From Polynucleobacter sp. AP-Latsch-80-C2 (GTDB lineage: Bacteria > Pseudomonadota > Gammaproteobacteria > Burkholderiales > Burkholderiaceae): DNA of 45,502 nucleotides. The notes beneath the pieces are model-generated. The model saw only the letters and a program-made list of their open reading frames with translations, was not told the origin of the DNA and made no database searches. The translations under genes and the position numbers were made by a program. How positions within the stretch are numbered: position 1 is the stretch's first letter; the number at the start of each line of letters is the position of its first letter. Location: assembly GCF_018882185.1 (NCBI RefSeq), contig NZ_JACVOY010000013.1:1-45502 (forward strand). The letters run 5' to 3'. Of the stretch, positions 8,972 through 18,054 are shown one piece after another.

Positions 8972-9890
8972 TTAATAGCAGCGATAACTCTTTTTTAATG
9001 CCATCCAAAGATGAATATTGGGGTTTATATCCAAAATGGGATGCTGAATGATTCTCGGAATAATAAAAGGGCTTTAGCCCAGTAGCATTAGTATCTGATG
9101 CATTATCTGAAATTTGATATTTCAATCCAAAGCTCGACTCCATTACGCGCAATAAAGTAGCCTTATCAATTGGCTCCTTACTATAAGCATCGACGGCGCA
9201 GTTAATAGCAGGAAATTCGATAATTTTGAACACCAATTGATAAAAATCAAGGGGATGTAAGTAATCTCGAACCATAGGATCAGAGGAAGTTGTCAATATG
9301 ATGCTATTAGCTATGGATTGAGCGGCCTGAGTCATAAAATAAGCTGCGCTCATATCTTGTGTATGGCTAAAGTAGTTAAAGATTCGTATATCTACAATTG
9401 CCAGCTGAGGATCAGCCCTATGACGTGCTTCTGCATACATCTTAGAAATCCCGTACCAATCACGATGATTTATTTGGTTTAACTGTAGCACTGAAGCCAT
9501 AGCAGCATTAGCTGGCTCCTTAAAATCAGAAAGATATGCCGCCCCACTACTCATAAAAATGTAACGGCATTGGGCATACTTACGCAAATACTTTATCGCA
9601 AGTTGATCATATTGCTCAGTGATTTCGAAAATGGCTGAACCCAACTTTAAAGCCTTTGCAGGGTCACCAACTCCCACAAAATTTATAATGGCGTCATATG
9701 GCGAAGCAGTCTCAAACTCTGCATAATCTTTAGAGCTATAGCGGCCTGATAGACCATTTCCTCCAAGCCAATGTTCAACTGTTTTTGCTACTCTTGAGAA
9801 GAGAATAAGCTCATCGTTACCGAAATTCGAGCTGCTAAGAACAAAGTCTTTTGCAATCTGACTTGTTCCTCCAAAAATAGCGATTCGCAT
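8961..9890 (-). CDS. NAD-dependent epimerase/dehydratase family protein, probable sugar reductase
   Basis: A 309-residue short-chain dehydrogenase/epimerase-type protein. Residues 1-12 hold a slightly unusual nucleotide-binding loop, GGTSQIA. SSGAAY near residue 116 and YGISK near residue 144 supply the Ser and Tyr-x-x-x-Lys of the catalytic site. It is the last gene of the CDP-sugar operon, 15 bases after the previous stop. In the yersiniose pathway a reductase of this superfamily (YerF) reduces the branch carbonyl after the ThDP enzyme has acted. This protein or its neighbour at 9906 could do that here. Which one does so, and what the other is for, cannot be told from sequence. Confidence 0.8.
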   Translation of the reverse strand: MRIAIFGGTSQIAKDFVLSSSNFGNDELILFSRVAKTVEHWLGGNGLSGRYSSKDYAEFETASPYDAIINFVGVGDPAKALKLGSAIFEITEQYDQLAIKYLRKYAQCRYIFMSSGAAYLSDFKEPANAAMASVLQLNQINHRDWYGISKMYAEARHRADPQLAIVDIRIFNYFSHTQDMSAAYFMTQAAQSIANSIILTTSSDPMVRDYLHPLDFYQLVFKIIEFPAINCAVDAYSKEPIDKATLLRVMESSFGLKYQISDNASDTNATGLKPFYYSENHSASHFGYKPQYSSLDGIKKELSLLLNKS

Positions 9891-9905
9891 AGAGTTAACT
9901 AAAGC

Positions 9906-10994
9906 CTATCGATTGGACAAAGCAAAGCGATGCGAATACCAACGCCAAGTTTTATCTAGCGCCTGTTCTAGAGAGCAAGTCTGATTTACATTTAAGGACT
10001 TTTGAATTGCCTGCAAATTAGGGTAAAAATCATCCGTATGATTTGATTTGGCCAAACCGCTATTTGTATTAAAACTTAAACGGGGCTTTAAAGAAGTTTT
10101 CATACAAATTAAATCAATTAAATCTGTATGCGATATTGGCTGTGAGGCACCTAAGTTGTAAATACCGCCATTCTGCCCTTTGATTAAAGCCACCAATACC
10201 CAACAGGCCACATCAGATCCATATAAATAGCTACGTCGTGCACTACCATCTCCGTGGATGCGAATTTCTCGACCTGTCACTGCATCTTGCATAAAGCTAT
10301 TTAATGCCCATGGTCGGTCTAAATCCTGATAAGGGCCGATAAAGGTGAAGGGCCGAATAATACCAATTGGTATGCGAAACTGACTACGGTAAATGGAGGC
10401 GAGACTTTCTGCAGCACGTTTTGAGTCAGCATAGACATTATGAAGTTTGCCAACTTCCGATGAAAAATGATCAGATTCTAAAATTGATTTACCTTGATTA
10501 GAATTACCGACTACGAGGCCCGAGCTCACAACAAGCAATTTCTCCAATCCACTGAGCTGATTTGCGGCATCAAGAGTATTCGCAGTCCCAAGCACAGTAG
10601 TTTGATGGACCCGTAGTGGATCAGAAGAGTGAATACGGTTATCAGGAATTCCAGCAGCATGAATCACAAAATGCGTTTCTTTTTGAAATTCAAAAGGTGA
10701 ACGAACATCTTGGGTTCTCAGAAAAATATCTGGGCGAGAGCTTAGATGAGGATATTTCTTGGCCCATCCCGTAGTATTTCGCGCATAGAGATCCAATATA
10801 ACCTTAAGGCTATATTCATCATTAAGGGCACTCACCATTTCTGCAATCCAGGTACCCATAAACCCAGTGCCTCCAGTCACAGCAATGCGCTTTGCTTTAA
10901 GCTGAGTTCGGAGTTCAGGTTGATTTACCGCCGCAGCCAAACAATCATTGCGTAACTCTGTAAGCATATTTACTGCTAAATCTTGGGAGGTCAT
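9906..10994 (-). CDS. NAD-dependent epimerase/dehydratase, probable CDP-sugar reductase or epimerase
   Basis: A 362-residue extended short-chain dehydrogenase. It has GGTGFMG at about residues 41-47, after an N-terminal extension of some 35 residues. VSSGLVVG gives the catalytic Ser region and YADSKRAAE gives Tyr-x-x-x-Lys. It is close in style to nucleotide-sugar 4,6-dehydratases and epimerases. It starts 3 bases after the aldolase stop and so belongs to the same transcription unit as rfbF/G/H. Candidate jobs are reduction of the acyl branch carbonyl (YerF-like) or epimerisation of the CDP-sugar. The N-terminal extension is unusual for the family, but the ATG at 10994 fits the tight spacing. 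Confidence 0.82.
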   Translation of the reverse strand: MTSQDLAVNMLTELRNDCLAAAVNQPELRTQLKAKRIAVTGGTGFMGTWIAEMVSALNDEYSLKVILDLYARNTTGWAKKYPHLSSRPDIFLRTQDVRSPFEFQKETHFVIHAAGIPDNRIHSSDPLRVHQTTVLGTANTLDAANQLSGLEKLLVVSSGLVVGNSNQGKSILESDHFSSEVGKLHNVYADSKRAAESLASIYRSQFRIPIGIIRPFTFIGPYQDLDRPWALNSFMQDAVTGREIRIHGDGSARRSYLYGSDVACWVLVALIKGQNGGIYNLGASQPISHTDLIDLICMKTSLKPRLSFNTNSGLAKSNHTDDFYPNLQAIQKSLNVNQTCSLEQALDKTWRWYSHRFALSNR

Positions 10995-10997
10995 TTC

Positions 10998-12017
10998 CTA
11001 GCTCCGCTTCTCTTGCGCACTTGCCAATTGTTTTGCAACTTCTAAAATAAGGCTTTCTTGACCTGCTACGGCATTGCGCCTGCCAAGCTCGAAGAAAATA
11101 TCTCTAGGATCTACTTTATATTCCTGAGCGATCGCACCTACTTGCTTAGAAAAGCCGGAAAAAACGCCAGCCAACCCACTCACTATTGAAATGGGCGAGC
11201 TAAAAGGGGCTACTGGATTAAATTCTTTTTCAGCAATACTTGCCGCATCTAAAATTTTATATAAATCAATTCCAGTCTCATAGCCTAAGCGCCCAAGAAC
11301 GGCAACTAACACCTCTAATTGGGTATTCCCTGCGCCTGCTCCAAAGCCACGAATACTGCCATCTAAAATGCTTGCGCCAGCATTAACGGCTGCAATTGAA
11401 TTGCTTACCGCCATCCCTAAATTATTATGCCCATGAAATCCTACTGGGATATTGAGGCCATCTACCAAAGTTATGATTCTCTCGGTGACATCGCTAGGAA
11501 AATATGCTCCTGCAGAATCCATAATCACAATAGCTTCAGCCCCATAGGACTCCATCTTTTTTGCCTCCTCGAGCAATACCTCAGGAGATGCCATATGACT
11601 CATCATCAAAACGCCATACGCCTCTTTACCTGCGTTCCTAGCATAAGCAATATGACGCGCAGTAATATCTGCCTCAGTGCAATGTGAGCCCACGCGAAAA
11701 ATATCAACCCCCAAATCTACTGCTCGAGCTAAGTCATTTTTAATAGTACAAAATCCTGGAATGACGTGAATGGCCATTCGAGTATTCTTCAAATTTTCGC
11801 GGGAAACAAACAAAATTTCTTCGTCGTTTAATTTGCACTCACCTACCAACATAGATGAAGCGCCCAAACCATTGCCATGCCCTACTTCAACAACAGGCAC
11901 GCCGGCTGCTTCAGCGGCCTGGCAATAAGAAATAAAGTTTTGTCTAGTTAATTGGTGCCGAATGGCATGATTGCCATCGCGCAGCGTGGGATCAGAAATT
12001 AATATTCGCTTATTCAT
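10998..12017 (-). CDS. 4-hydroxy-2-oxovalerate aldolase (MhpE/BphI-type)
   Basis: A 339-residue DRE-TIM metallolyase close to the family's usual length. It shows DPTLRDGNHAIRHQ at residues 9-22, with Arg13, Asp14 and His17 matching the catalytic Arg, metal-binding Asp and base of BphI. HGH at 195-197 supplies the other metal ligands. The known reaction splits 4-hydroxy-2-oxovalerate to pyruvate and acetaldehyde and is reversible. The family forms a channelling complex with the acylating aldehyde dehydrogenase, whose gene lies 9 bases upstream in the same order as in meta-cleavage operons. No hydratase, hydrolase or ring-cleavage gene is present, so the aldol direction, supplying a 2-oxo acid to the ThDP enzyme, is the more interesting reading here. 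Confidence 0.92.
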   Translation of the reverse strand: MNKRILISDPTLRDGNHAIRHQLTRQNFISYCQAAEAAGVPVVEVGHGNGLGASSMLVGECKLNDEEILFVSRENLKNTRMAIHVIPGFCTIKNDLARAVDLGVDIFRVGSHCTEADITARHIAYARNAGKEAYGVLMMSHMASPEVLLEEAKKMESYGAEAIVIMDSAGAYFPSDVTERIITLVDGLNIPVGFHGHNNLGMAVSNSIAAVNAGASILDGSIRGFGAGAGNTQLEVLVAVLGRLGYETGIDLYKILDAASIAEKEFNPVAPFSSPISIVSGLAGVFSGFSKQVGAIAQEYKVDPRDIFFELGRRNAVAGQESLILEVAKQLASAQEKRS

Positions 12018-12026
12018 GCATCAACC

Positions 12027-12923
12027 TCAAAGATTTTTTGATTTGGCAATCAATTCAGCCATGGAAATAGCGGCACAATTAATAATATCTAGATTACCAG
12101 CATACTGCGGAAGATAATCCCCCATTCCAATTACTTTAATTGTCGTAAAAATACGATCGCCATCAATTGTTGGCTCAACGATTAATTTATACCCTGGAAC
12201 GTATTGGCAAATTTTATTAACCATGCTCGAGACAGCCACTTGAATACGATCAATATCCGGATTAAGCACCTTAGCATATATGGTGGTTTGCATATCAATT
12301 GGAGGAGTAGCGGGATTCAAAATGAGAATGGCTTTTGTTTTCTTGGCGCCAGTAAATTTTTTTAATGCCGCCTCAGTCGTCTCTACATACTCATCCAAGT
12401 TATGTCGAGTTGCCGGCCCAGCACTCCGAGAAGCAATGCTAGATGCTACTTCAATATATTCAATTTCTTTATGTACTTGAGAAATCGCATAAGCAATTGG
12501 AATTGAAGCTTGGCCACCACAGGTAATCATATTGATATTTTTCGACCCTTGACTTGCGCACTCATCTGCATTGATGGCAGGTACACAAAGCTCGCCTAAT
12601 TTTGCGGGAGTCATATCTATGACTATTTTTCCTAACTTTTCTAATGCCGTCCAATGTTCGATGTGCGCCTGAGCTGAGGTGCAATCAAATACCAGATCAC
12701 AAATTTCTGGTTGGTTAATAATGGCCTCAATGCCACGATCAGAAATGGTAACCCCCAACCCATTGGCGCGCTTCATGCCCAAAGAATTGAGATTTCTACC
12801 GGCAAATAAAGTGCATTCAATAAATTCCGAGCGAGTCGATTTAACTAAAAGATCCGTTCCGATATTGCCAGAACCAATAATTGCAATCTTTAATTTTTTA
12901 GGAGATTTCACATCAATAGTCAT
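12027..12923 (-). CDS. acetaldehyde dehydrogenase (acetylating) (MhpF/BphJ-type)
   Basis: A 298-residue protein of normal family length. It has the NAD-binding loop IIGSGNIGTD at residues 15-24 and the catalytic cysteine Cys135 in ITCGGQA. The conserved NPATPP segment is also present. The enzyme interconverts acetaldehyde, NAD+ and CoA with acetyl-CoA and NADH. It normally works with the aldolase encoded just downstream, with acetaldehyde passing through a tunnel. Sitting between a ThDP enzyme and the aldolase in a CDP-sugar operon, it may run in the reductive direction to provide acetaldehyde from acetyl-CoA. An alternative is removal of acetaldehyde leaking from the ThDP enzyme. Confidence 0.93.
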   Translation of the reverse strand: MTIDVKSPKKLKIAIIGSGNIGTDLLVKSTRSEFIECTLFAGRNLNSLGMKRANGLGVTISDRGIEAIINQPEICDLVFDCTSAQAHIEHWTALEKLGKIVIDMTPAKLGELCVPAINADECASQGSKNINMITCGGQASIPIAYAISQVHKEIEYIEVASSIASRSAGPATRHNLDEYVETTEAALKKFTGAKKTKAILILNPATPPIDMQTTIYAKVLNPDIDRIQVAVSSMVNKICQYVPGYKLIVEPTIDGDRIFTTIKVIGMGDYLPQYAGNLDIINCAAISMAELIAKSKNL

Positions 12924-12939
12924 GATCTATTTTGACCTG

Positions 12940-14760
12940 CTATAGGGATTTTGATTTCTCATGCATACCCACAATCATTGCGTCTTTCAATACATCCCTC
13001 GATAGAAGTGGTGAAAGATCTTCCAAAGGAGGCGATACCAAAGTTCCATCCTCTTGAATTACTAGAGATAATTTTGGGGAAAAGAGTTGTTTGGGATGCA
13101 TGAAAACTTCACAAATTACTGGGCCTTTACTAGCCTGTATTTGCTCTAAAACTGGGCCACACTGTTCCCAGTTGTCAATTTGATACGTGGGGATATCGAA
13201 AGCTGCCCCTACTTTTGAAAAGTCAGGGCAAGAGACTCCTGATGCTTTATCTGTGCCAACATGACTATTTTTAAATAACGCATTTTGGGTATGCTTAATC
13301 ATTAAGTACCCATCATTGTTAAAAACAATGATTTTGATGGGTAGATGATGATGTGCAATGGTTTGCAATTCCTGCAAATTAAGCATCATGCCGCCATCAC
13401 AATTAAGGCACATTACTTCACCACGATCTAAGGCGAATGATGCCCCCATCGCTGCGGGCAGCCCAAAGCCCATCTCCCCTAGACCGGTTGATGTCATTAA
13501 GCGCTGGCCTTTTTTCATATGCAATACCTGATGACCTGACAACAGTGCAGTCCCCATATCAGTAACTACTACCTGATTTGCTTTAAAGAATTGATTAAGG
13601 CGCTCCATAAAACGATAAGAGTTCATAAAATCTTCTTTATCGTCATGCTCTTGATCGACCCAAGGAAATCTTTGGCGATAAAGATCGCATTGCTTAACCC
13701 ACTCTTCTTTTGGCAATAGCGCCTGCTGTTGAAGGCGCTCGCCGATCATTCTTATAAACTCTTTTGCGTCACACACAATACTTGAGCGCACTCTCGACTG
13801 ATGTTTTTTTGCTTCGTCTTCATCAATATCCACCACGTCAATGATGGCATCTCGCGCCAACTCTGATAAATCGTACCCAACTTGGGGTATTGCTAGACGT
13901 GTACCAATAGTGAGTAAGTAATCACAATTTTGCAAAACAAAATTTGCCGATCTTTGGCCATAAACACCTGCTCGACCATAAATCAAGGGATGACCAGAAT
14001 CAACCATATCAATACCAGCCCACGATACCAAGGCAGGAATACCCAATTGTTTTAATAGAGGTTCAATTTCTTGCTCCCCGCCAGCCAAGCGAATTCCATG
14101 ACCAAGCCATAGCACTGGACGCTTTGCCGACCTCAAAGACTCAACCACTAAATCAACCTGGTCAATGAGCAACTGATCTTGTGATGTCTTTTTTACAGGC
14201 GGTATAAATTGCTCCAGATCTGTTGGATCAATCCGGCTTGATTGAATATCCATTGGTATTTCAATCCAACAAGGACCCGGCCTCTCATTCAAAGCAGTAA
14301 ATGCTGCTTTTTGAATCTCATAGATAGCCTTTGATGGAGACATTACACGATTGGCATATTTAGTAATACTGCTGACGACCCCTACTGAATCGTAGCCCTG
14401 CACGCCCCACATTCGCAGGGGGTTTTCCAGTTTAGTAAATTTGGAGTTCTCGTTACCAGCAATAATGATTCCAGGAATTGAGTCGGCCCACGCCGATAAC
14501 ACTCCAGTAACACCATTTGATGCACCTGCCCCCGTAGTTAATAAGCAAGCAGCCATTCTGCCGCAGGTGCGGTAGTAAGTTTGCATTGCCATGGTAGCCG
14601 CTTGCTCATGATGGATGCAAATAATCTCGGTGAAACCTCTTTTTGCGATCGCCTCAAACAGATGTACATTGCCGGCACCAACCATGCCGAAGGCATGTCG
14701 AATATCTAGCTCTTCAAGAGCTTGGGCAATTAAATCGCTTACTTTAATTTTATCGTTCAT
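12940..14760 (-). CDS. thiamine diphosphate-dependent enzyme, acetolactate synthase/YerE-like, putative CDP-sugar acyl transferase
   Basis: A 606-residue three-domain ThDP enzyme of the acetolactate synthase family. The ThDP-activating glutamate is Glu52 in HHEQAA. A central domain runs from about 200 to 350. The metal and diphosphate-binding motif spans 454-482, with Asp455 and Asn482. The first residue of the usual GDG triplet is cysteine (Cys454). In yersiniose A synthesis YerE, of this family, decarboxylates pyruvate and adds the two-carbon unit to C4 of CDP-3,6-dideoxy-4-keto-glucose. The operon context (rfbF/G/H upstream, 15 bases to rfbH) supports a similar role. The aldolase and dehydrogenase downstream suggest the 2-oxo acid may be 4-hydroxy-2-oxovalerate instead. 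True acetolactate synthase is less likely: no ilvN-type subunit is present. Confidence 0.85.
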   Translation of the reverse strand: MNDKIKVSDLIAQALEELDIRHAFGMVGAGNVHLFEAIAKRGFTEIICIHHEQAATMAMQTYYRTCGRMAACLLTTGAGASNGVTGVLSAWADSIPGIIIAGNENSKFTKLENPLRMWGVQGYDSVGVVSSITKYANRVMSPSKAIYEIQKAAFTALNERPGPCWIEIPMDIQSSRIDPTDLEQFIPPVKKTSQDQLLIDQVDLVVESLRSAKRPVLWLGHGIRLAGGEQEIEPLLKQLGIPALVSWAGIDMVDSGHPLIYGRAGVYGQRSANFVLQNCDYLLTIGTRLAIPQVGYDLSELARDAIIDVVDIDEDEAKKHQSRVRSSIVCDAKEFIRMIGERLQQQALLPKEEWVKQCDLYRQRFPWVDQEHDDKEDFMNSYRFMERLNQFFKANQVVVTDMGTALLSGHQVLHMKKGQRLMTSTGLGEMGFGLPAAMGASFALDRGEVMCLNCDGGMMLNLQELQTIAHHHLPIKIIVFNNDGYLMIKHTQNALFKNSHVGTDKASGVSCPDFSKVGAAFDIPTYQIDNWEQCGPVLEQIQASKGPVICEVFMHPKQLFSPKLSLVIQEDGTLVSPPLEDLSPLLSRDVLKDAMIVGMHEKSKSL

Positions 14761-14775
14761 TAGCCAATTACTAGG

Positions 14776-16119
14776 TTAGAAATCTACGCCCAAAAAAGTC
14801 TCGATATGCTTTGCTGTGTACTCAAGCATTTCCTGAGTTAATGCAGGCTGCACACCAATCCAGAAAGTATTATTCATCACATTATCAGTATTGGTGAGCT
14901 CGCCGCTAATACGATATTTTGCATTGGACATATAGGGCTGGCTGGTGAGATTGCCAGCGAACAAAAGACGTGTGCCAATTTTATTTTGATCCAAATAGGT
15001 CGTTAGATCTACACGGGAAACTGGGCAAGAATCCTTCAGGGTTATTGGAAAACCAAACCAAGATGGATCAGATCCTTCCGTTGCCTGTGGCAACTGAATG
15101 AATTCTTCACAAGATTTGAGGCGCTCTTTTAAGAAGGCAAAGTTATCTTTGCGCGCTTGAATAAATCCGGGTGCCTTTTCTAGCTGAGCTAACGCACAAG
15201 CAGCCTGCATATCTGTAATTTTGAGGTTGTATCCTAAATGACTGTAGGTATATTTATGATCGTAACCAAATGGTAGGCCACCTAATTGCCAGGCAAAACG
15301 TTTGCCACAGGTATTGTCTTTACCAGGAGGGCAATAACAATCTCTACCCCAGTCACGAAAACTTTCTGCAATTTGCTTAAGTTCATAGTTATTGGTAAAT
15401 ACCGCACCACCTTCACCCATAGTAATATGGTGTGCTGGATAAAAACTTAAAGTGCCGATATCGCCAAAGGTACCAACCATTTGACCGTGATAGGTCGAAC
15501 CCAAAGCGTCACAACAATCCTCAATCAACCATAAATTATATTTTTTGCACAATTGGGTAACCACATCCAAGTTAAATGGATTGCCCAGGGAATGAGCCAA
15601 CATAATTGCTTTGGTTTTTGGGCTAATAGCAGCTTCAATTTTAGCGGCATCGATATTGTGTGTTATCAAGTCCACGTCAACAAAAACGGGAACAGCACCA
15701 AACTGCAAAATTGGGTTAACGGTAGTTGGAAAGCCAGCTGCTACCCCAATCACTTCATCACCTTGACGAATTGCACGATCCCCTAATTTAGAAGAGGTTA
15801 GGGCTGAGAAAGCTACTAGATTAGCAGAGGAGCCTGAATTTACCGTGATAGCATATTTAACACCAATAAATTCTGCTAATTTTTTCTCAAATAATTCATT
15901 AAAACGCCCCGTTGTAAGCCAACCATCGAGCGAAGCCTCCACCATATTTTTGAGCTCTTGTGCGCCAATCATTTTTCCCGAAGGTGGAATAAGAGTTTGA
16001 CCAGCAATAAAGGATTGAGGGGCATATTGCAAGTCAGAGTACTCTTGAACTAGCTCAAGAATTTTTGAACGAATTCTATCCTTGGCAAATTGATCTGTTG
16101 AAATTTTAGTCTCGGTCAT
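14776..16119 (-). CDS. rfbH: RfbH, CDP-4-keto-6-deoxy-D-glucose 3-dehydrase
   Basis: A 447-residue PLP/PMP enzyme of the DegT/DnrJ/EryC1/StrS fold. The residue that is lysine in the aminotransferases is histidine (His230 in [12 protein letters not shown]), the hallmark of the E1 dehydrase. The iron-sulfur cysteines are complete: Cys203-x57-Cys261-x1-Cys263-x7-Cys271, exactly the spacing known for the Yersinia E1 enzyme. It removes the 3-hydroxyl of CDP-6-deoxy-4-keto-glucose together with an E3 reductase (DdhD/RfbI). That flavin/iron-sulfur reductase is not in the window, so a partner elsewhere must serve. The gene sits between rfbG (24 bases) and the ThDP enzyme gene (15 bases). Confidence 0.96.
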   Translation of the reverse strand: MTETKISTDQFAKDRIRSKILELVQEYSDLQYAPQSFIAGQTLIPPSGKMIGAQELKNMVEASLDGWLTTGRFNELFEKKLAEFIGVKYAITVNSGSSANLVAFSALTSSKLGDRAIRQGDEVIGVAAGFPTTVNPILQFGAVPVFVDVDLITHNIDAAKIEAAISPKTKAIMLAHSLGNPFNLDVVTQLCKKYNLWLIEDCCDALGSTYHGQMVGTFGDIGTLSFYPAHHITMGEGGAVFTNNYELKQIAESFRDWGRDCYCPPGKDNTCGKRFAWQLGGLPFGYDHKYTYSHLGYNLKITDMQAACALAQLEKAPGFIQARKDNFAFLKERLKSCEEFIQLPQATEGSDPSWFGFPITLKDSCPVSRVDLTTYLDQNKIGTRLLFAGNLTSQPYMSNAKYRISGELTNTDNVMNNTFWIGVQPALTQEMLEYTAKHIETFLGVDF

Positions 16120-16143
16120 ATTTTTTCTACGTTTAAATTTATT

Positions 16144-17244
16144 TTAAGAAGCGCAATACATCTTAATCTGCTCATGCATTAAGACTTGCAAATCTTCTTT
16201 GCGCTGAAATGCCTGATGCCACTGCACAATGGCATCAACAGCAGCCTCTAGTGACCACTTTGCTTTCCAATGTAAATACTGACCGGCCTTAGAGCAATCC
16301 AGCTTTAAAAGGTGTGCTTCGTGTGGTTGAAATTGATGATCTTGCTGCCAGCTTGCTACCTCGCCCATACGTTGATTCCATTGGGCAATGAACAATGTGA
16401 TGACCTCTTGCACTGTCCGTGCATCACCGTCCTGGGGGCCAAAATTCCATGCTCCATTAAAAGCAACGCCTTGCTCATAGAGGGATTGAGCTAAAACCAG
16501 ATATCCCGATAAAGGCTCTAATACATGCTGCCAAGGGCGGATGGCTAATGGGTTTCTAATTAAAAGGGGGACCTTCTTTTCAAATGCGGCAATGGCATCT
16601 GGAATGAGTCGATCGGTCGACCAGTCGCCGCCACCGATTACATTACCAGCACGAGCAGAAGCCATTGCCACACGATGGCTTGAATAATTTACTTCTGAAA
16701 AAAAGGATTGTCGATAAGCAGCTGTTATTAATTCCGCACATCCCTTGCTATTACTATAGGGGTCATGACCACCCATTGGTTCATTTTCTCGATAGCCCCA
16801 AACCCATTCTTTATTTTCATAGCATTTATCTGTAGTCACAATCACCACCGCTCTGACGCTAGGGCAAGTTCGTACTGCCTCTAAAAGATGAACCGTTCCC
16901 ATTACATTGGTCTCGTATGTTTCTACAGGATTTTCGTAAGAGTAGCGCACCAATGGTTGAGCGGCCATATGAATGACAATATCAGGGGCAACTTGATTCA
17001 TCGCCTGACGTAAAGTCAATAAATCTCGAATATCCCCAATGAAAGAATGATCACATAAACCCGATACCCGAGCCTCCTCATAGAGATTAGGTTTAGTGTT
17101 AGGGAAAAGCGCATAGCCACTGACTTTTGCCCCCATTGAATGCAACCAAACTGTGAGCCAGCCACCCTTGAAGCCAGTATGTCCAGTTAAAAAGACTTTT
17201 TTTCCGGACCAAAATTGTGGATCTACTGCTTCCTTCATGACCAA
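16144..17244 (-). CDS. rfbG: RfbG, CDP-glucose 4,6-dehydratase
   Basis: A 366-residue extended short-chain dehydrogenase. GHTGFKGGW at residues 21-29 is the NAD-binding loop in the form typical of CDP-glucose 4,6-dehydratases. TTDKCY at 137-142 and YSNSK at 163-167 hold the catalytic Thr, Asp and Tyr-x-x-x-Lys. It converts CDP-glucose to CDP-4-keto-6-deoxyglucose, the substrate of RfbH. The start overlaps the end of rfbF by 10 bases, so the two are translationally linked. Confidence 0.96.
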   Translation of the reverse strand: MVMKEAVDPQFWSGKKVFLTGHTGFKGGWLTVWLHSMGAKVSGYALFPNTKPNLYEEARVSGLCDHSFIGDIRDLLTLRQAMNQVAPDIVIHMAAQPLVRYSYENPVETYETNVMGTVHLLEAVRTCPSVRAVVIVTTDKCYENKEWVWGYRENEPMGGHDPYSNSKGCAELITAAYRQSFFSEVNYSSHRVAMASARAGNVIGGGDWSTDRLIPDAIAAFEKKVPLLIRNPLAIRPWQHVLEPLSGYLVLAQSLYEQGVAFNGAWNFGPQDGDARTVQEVITLFIAQWNQRMGEVASWQQDHQFQPHEAHLLKLDCSKAGQYLHWKAKWSLEAAVDAIVQWHQAFQRKEDLQVLMHEQIKMYCAS

Positions 17245-18008
17245 TTCTTCCAGGGCGCCTTACCACCGGCCCATAATTCCTCTAAGTAATTCTTATCACG
17301 CAAGGTGTCCATAGGCTGCCAAAAATCGTGATGCTCATAGGCTGCTATCTGTTTTTGATTGGCAAGCGCCTCTAATGGTCCTTGCTCCCAAACGGTGGAG
17401 TCATCTTTGAGTAAGGGGAAAATTTTTGGCGAAAGCACAAAAAATCCGCCGTTAATCATTCCGCCATCACCCTTGGGCTTTTCTCGAAAGGTATTTACTT
17501 TGTGATCGCGAATATCTAAAGCGCCGAAGCGGCCGGGCGGATAGACTGCAGTTAAGGTAGCTAATAATCCCTGCTCTTGATGAAACTTGATCAAGGCAGC
17601 AATGTCAATATTAGAAACCCCATCCCCATAGGTCATACAAAAGGCCTCTTCATTTTCCACATACTGCTGTACTCGCTTAAGACGTCCGCCGGTCATTGTT
17701 TGTTCACCAGTATCAATCAGGGTCACTTTCCATGGTTCAGAATAATGCTGATGCACTTCCATAGAATTATTTTTAATATCAAAAGTAATGTCAGACATAT
17801 GCAAAAAATAATTTGCAAAATACTCTTTAATGACATACCCCTTGTAGCCACAGCAAACGATAAAATCATTGATGCCGTAATGGGAATACATTTTCATGAT
17901 GTGCCAAAGAATGGGTTTTCCCCCAATCTCAATCATGGGTTTTGGTCGCACAGAACTCTCTTCAGAGATTCTGGTGCCTAAGCCCCCCGCTAAAATGACA
18001 GCCTTCAT
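17235..18008 (-). CDS. rfbF: RfbF, glucose-1-phosphate cytidylyltransferase
   Basis: A 257-residue nucleotidyltransferase with the N-terminal [20 protein letters not shown] signature, in which the [10 protein letters not shown] part distinguishes the cytidylyl enzyme from RmlA. GDGVSNID near residue 130 gives the metal-binding Asp. It forms CDP-glucose from CTP and glucose 1-phosphate, the first committed step of CDP-dideoxyhexose synthesis. It is the first gene of the eight-gene minus-strand operon running to 8961, and a candidate promoter lies 47-75 bases upstream. AGGA lies 11 bases before the ATG. Confidence 0.96.
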   Translation of the reverse strand: MKAVILAGGLGTRISEESSVRPKPMIEIGGKPILWHIMKMYSHYGINDFIVCCGYKGYVIKEYFANYFLHMSDITFDIKNNSMEVHQHYSEPWKVTLIDTGEQTMTGGRLKRVQQYVENEEAFCMTYGDGVSNIDIAALIKFHQEQGLLATLTAVYPPGRFGALDIRDHKVNTFREKPKGDGGMINGGFFVLSPKIFPLLKDDSTVWEQGPLEALANQKQIAAYEHHDFWQPMDTLRDKNYLEELWAGGKAPWKNWS

Positions 18009-18054
18009 TTTTAAAGAATTCCTAGAATCATGGATTTATTTACCAAATGCTGCA

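Noticed and set aside
10998..12923. Aromatic compound (meta-cleavage) degradation operon
   Set aside because: Only the last two enzymes are present, embedded between CDP-sugar genes. No ring-cleavage, hydrolase or hydratase gene is seen.
12940..14760. Housekeeping acetolactate synthase (ilvB/ilvI)
   Set aside because: No small regulatory subunit or branched-chain amino acid genes are nearby, and the position directly after rfbH fits a sugar-modifying ThDP enzyme better.
17577..17981. 134-codon plus-strand open frame inside rfbF
   Set aside because: It is the antisense shadow of a strongly conserved gene, with no ribosome-binding site or family resemblance.
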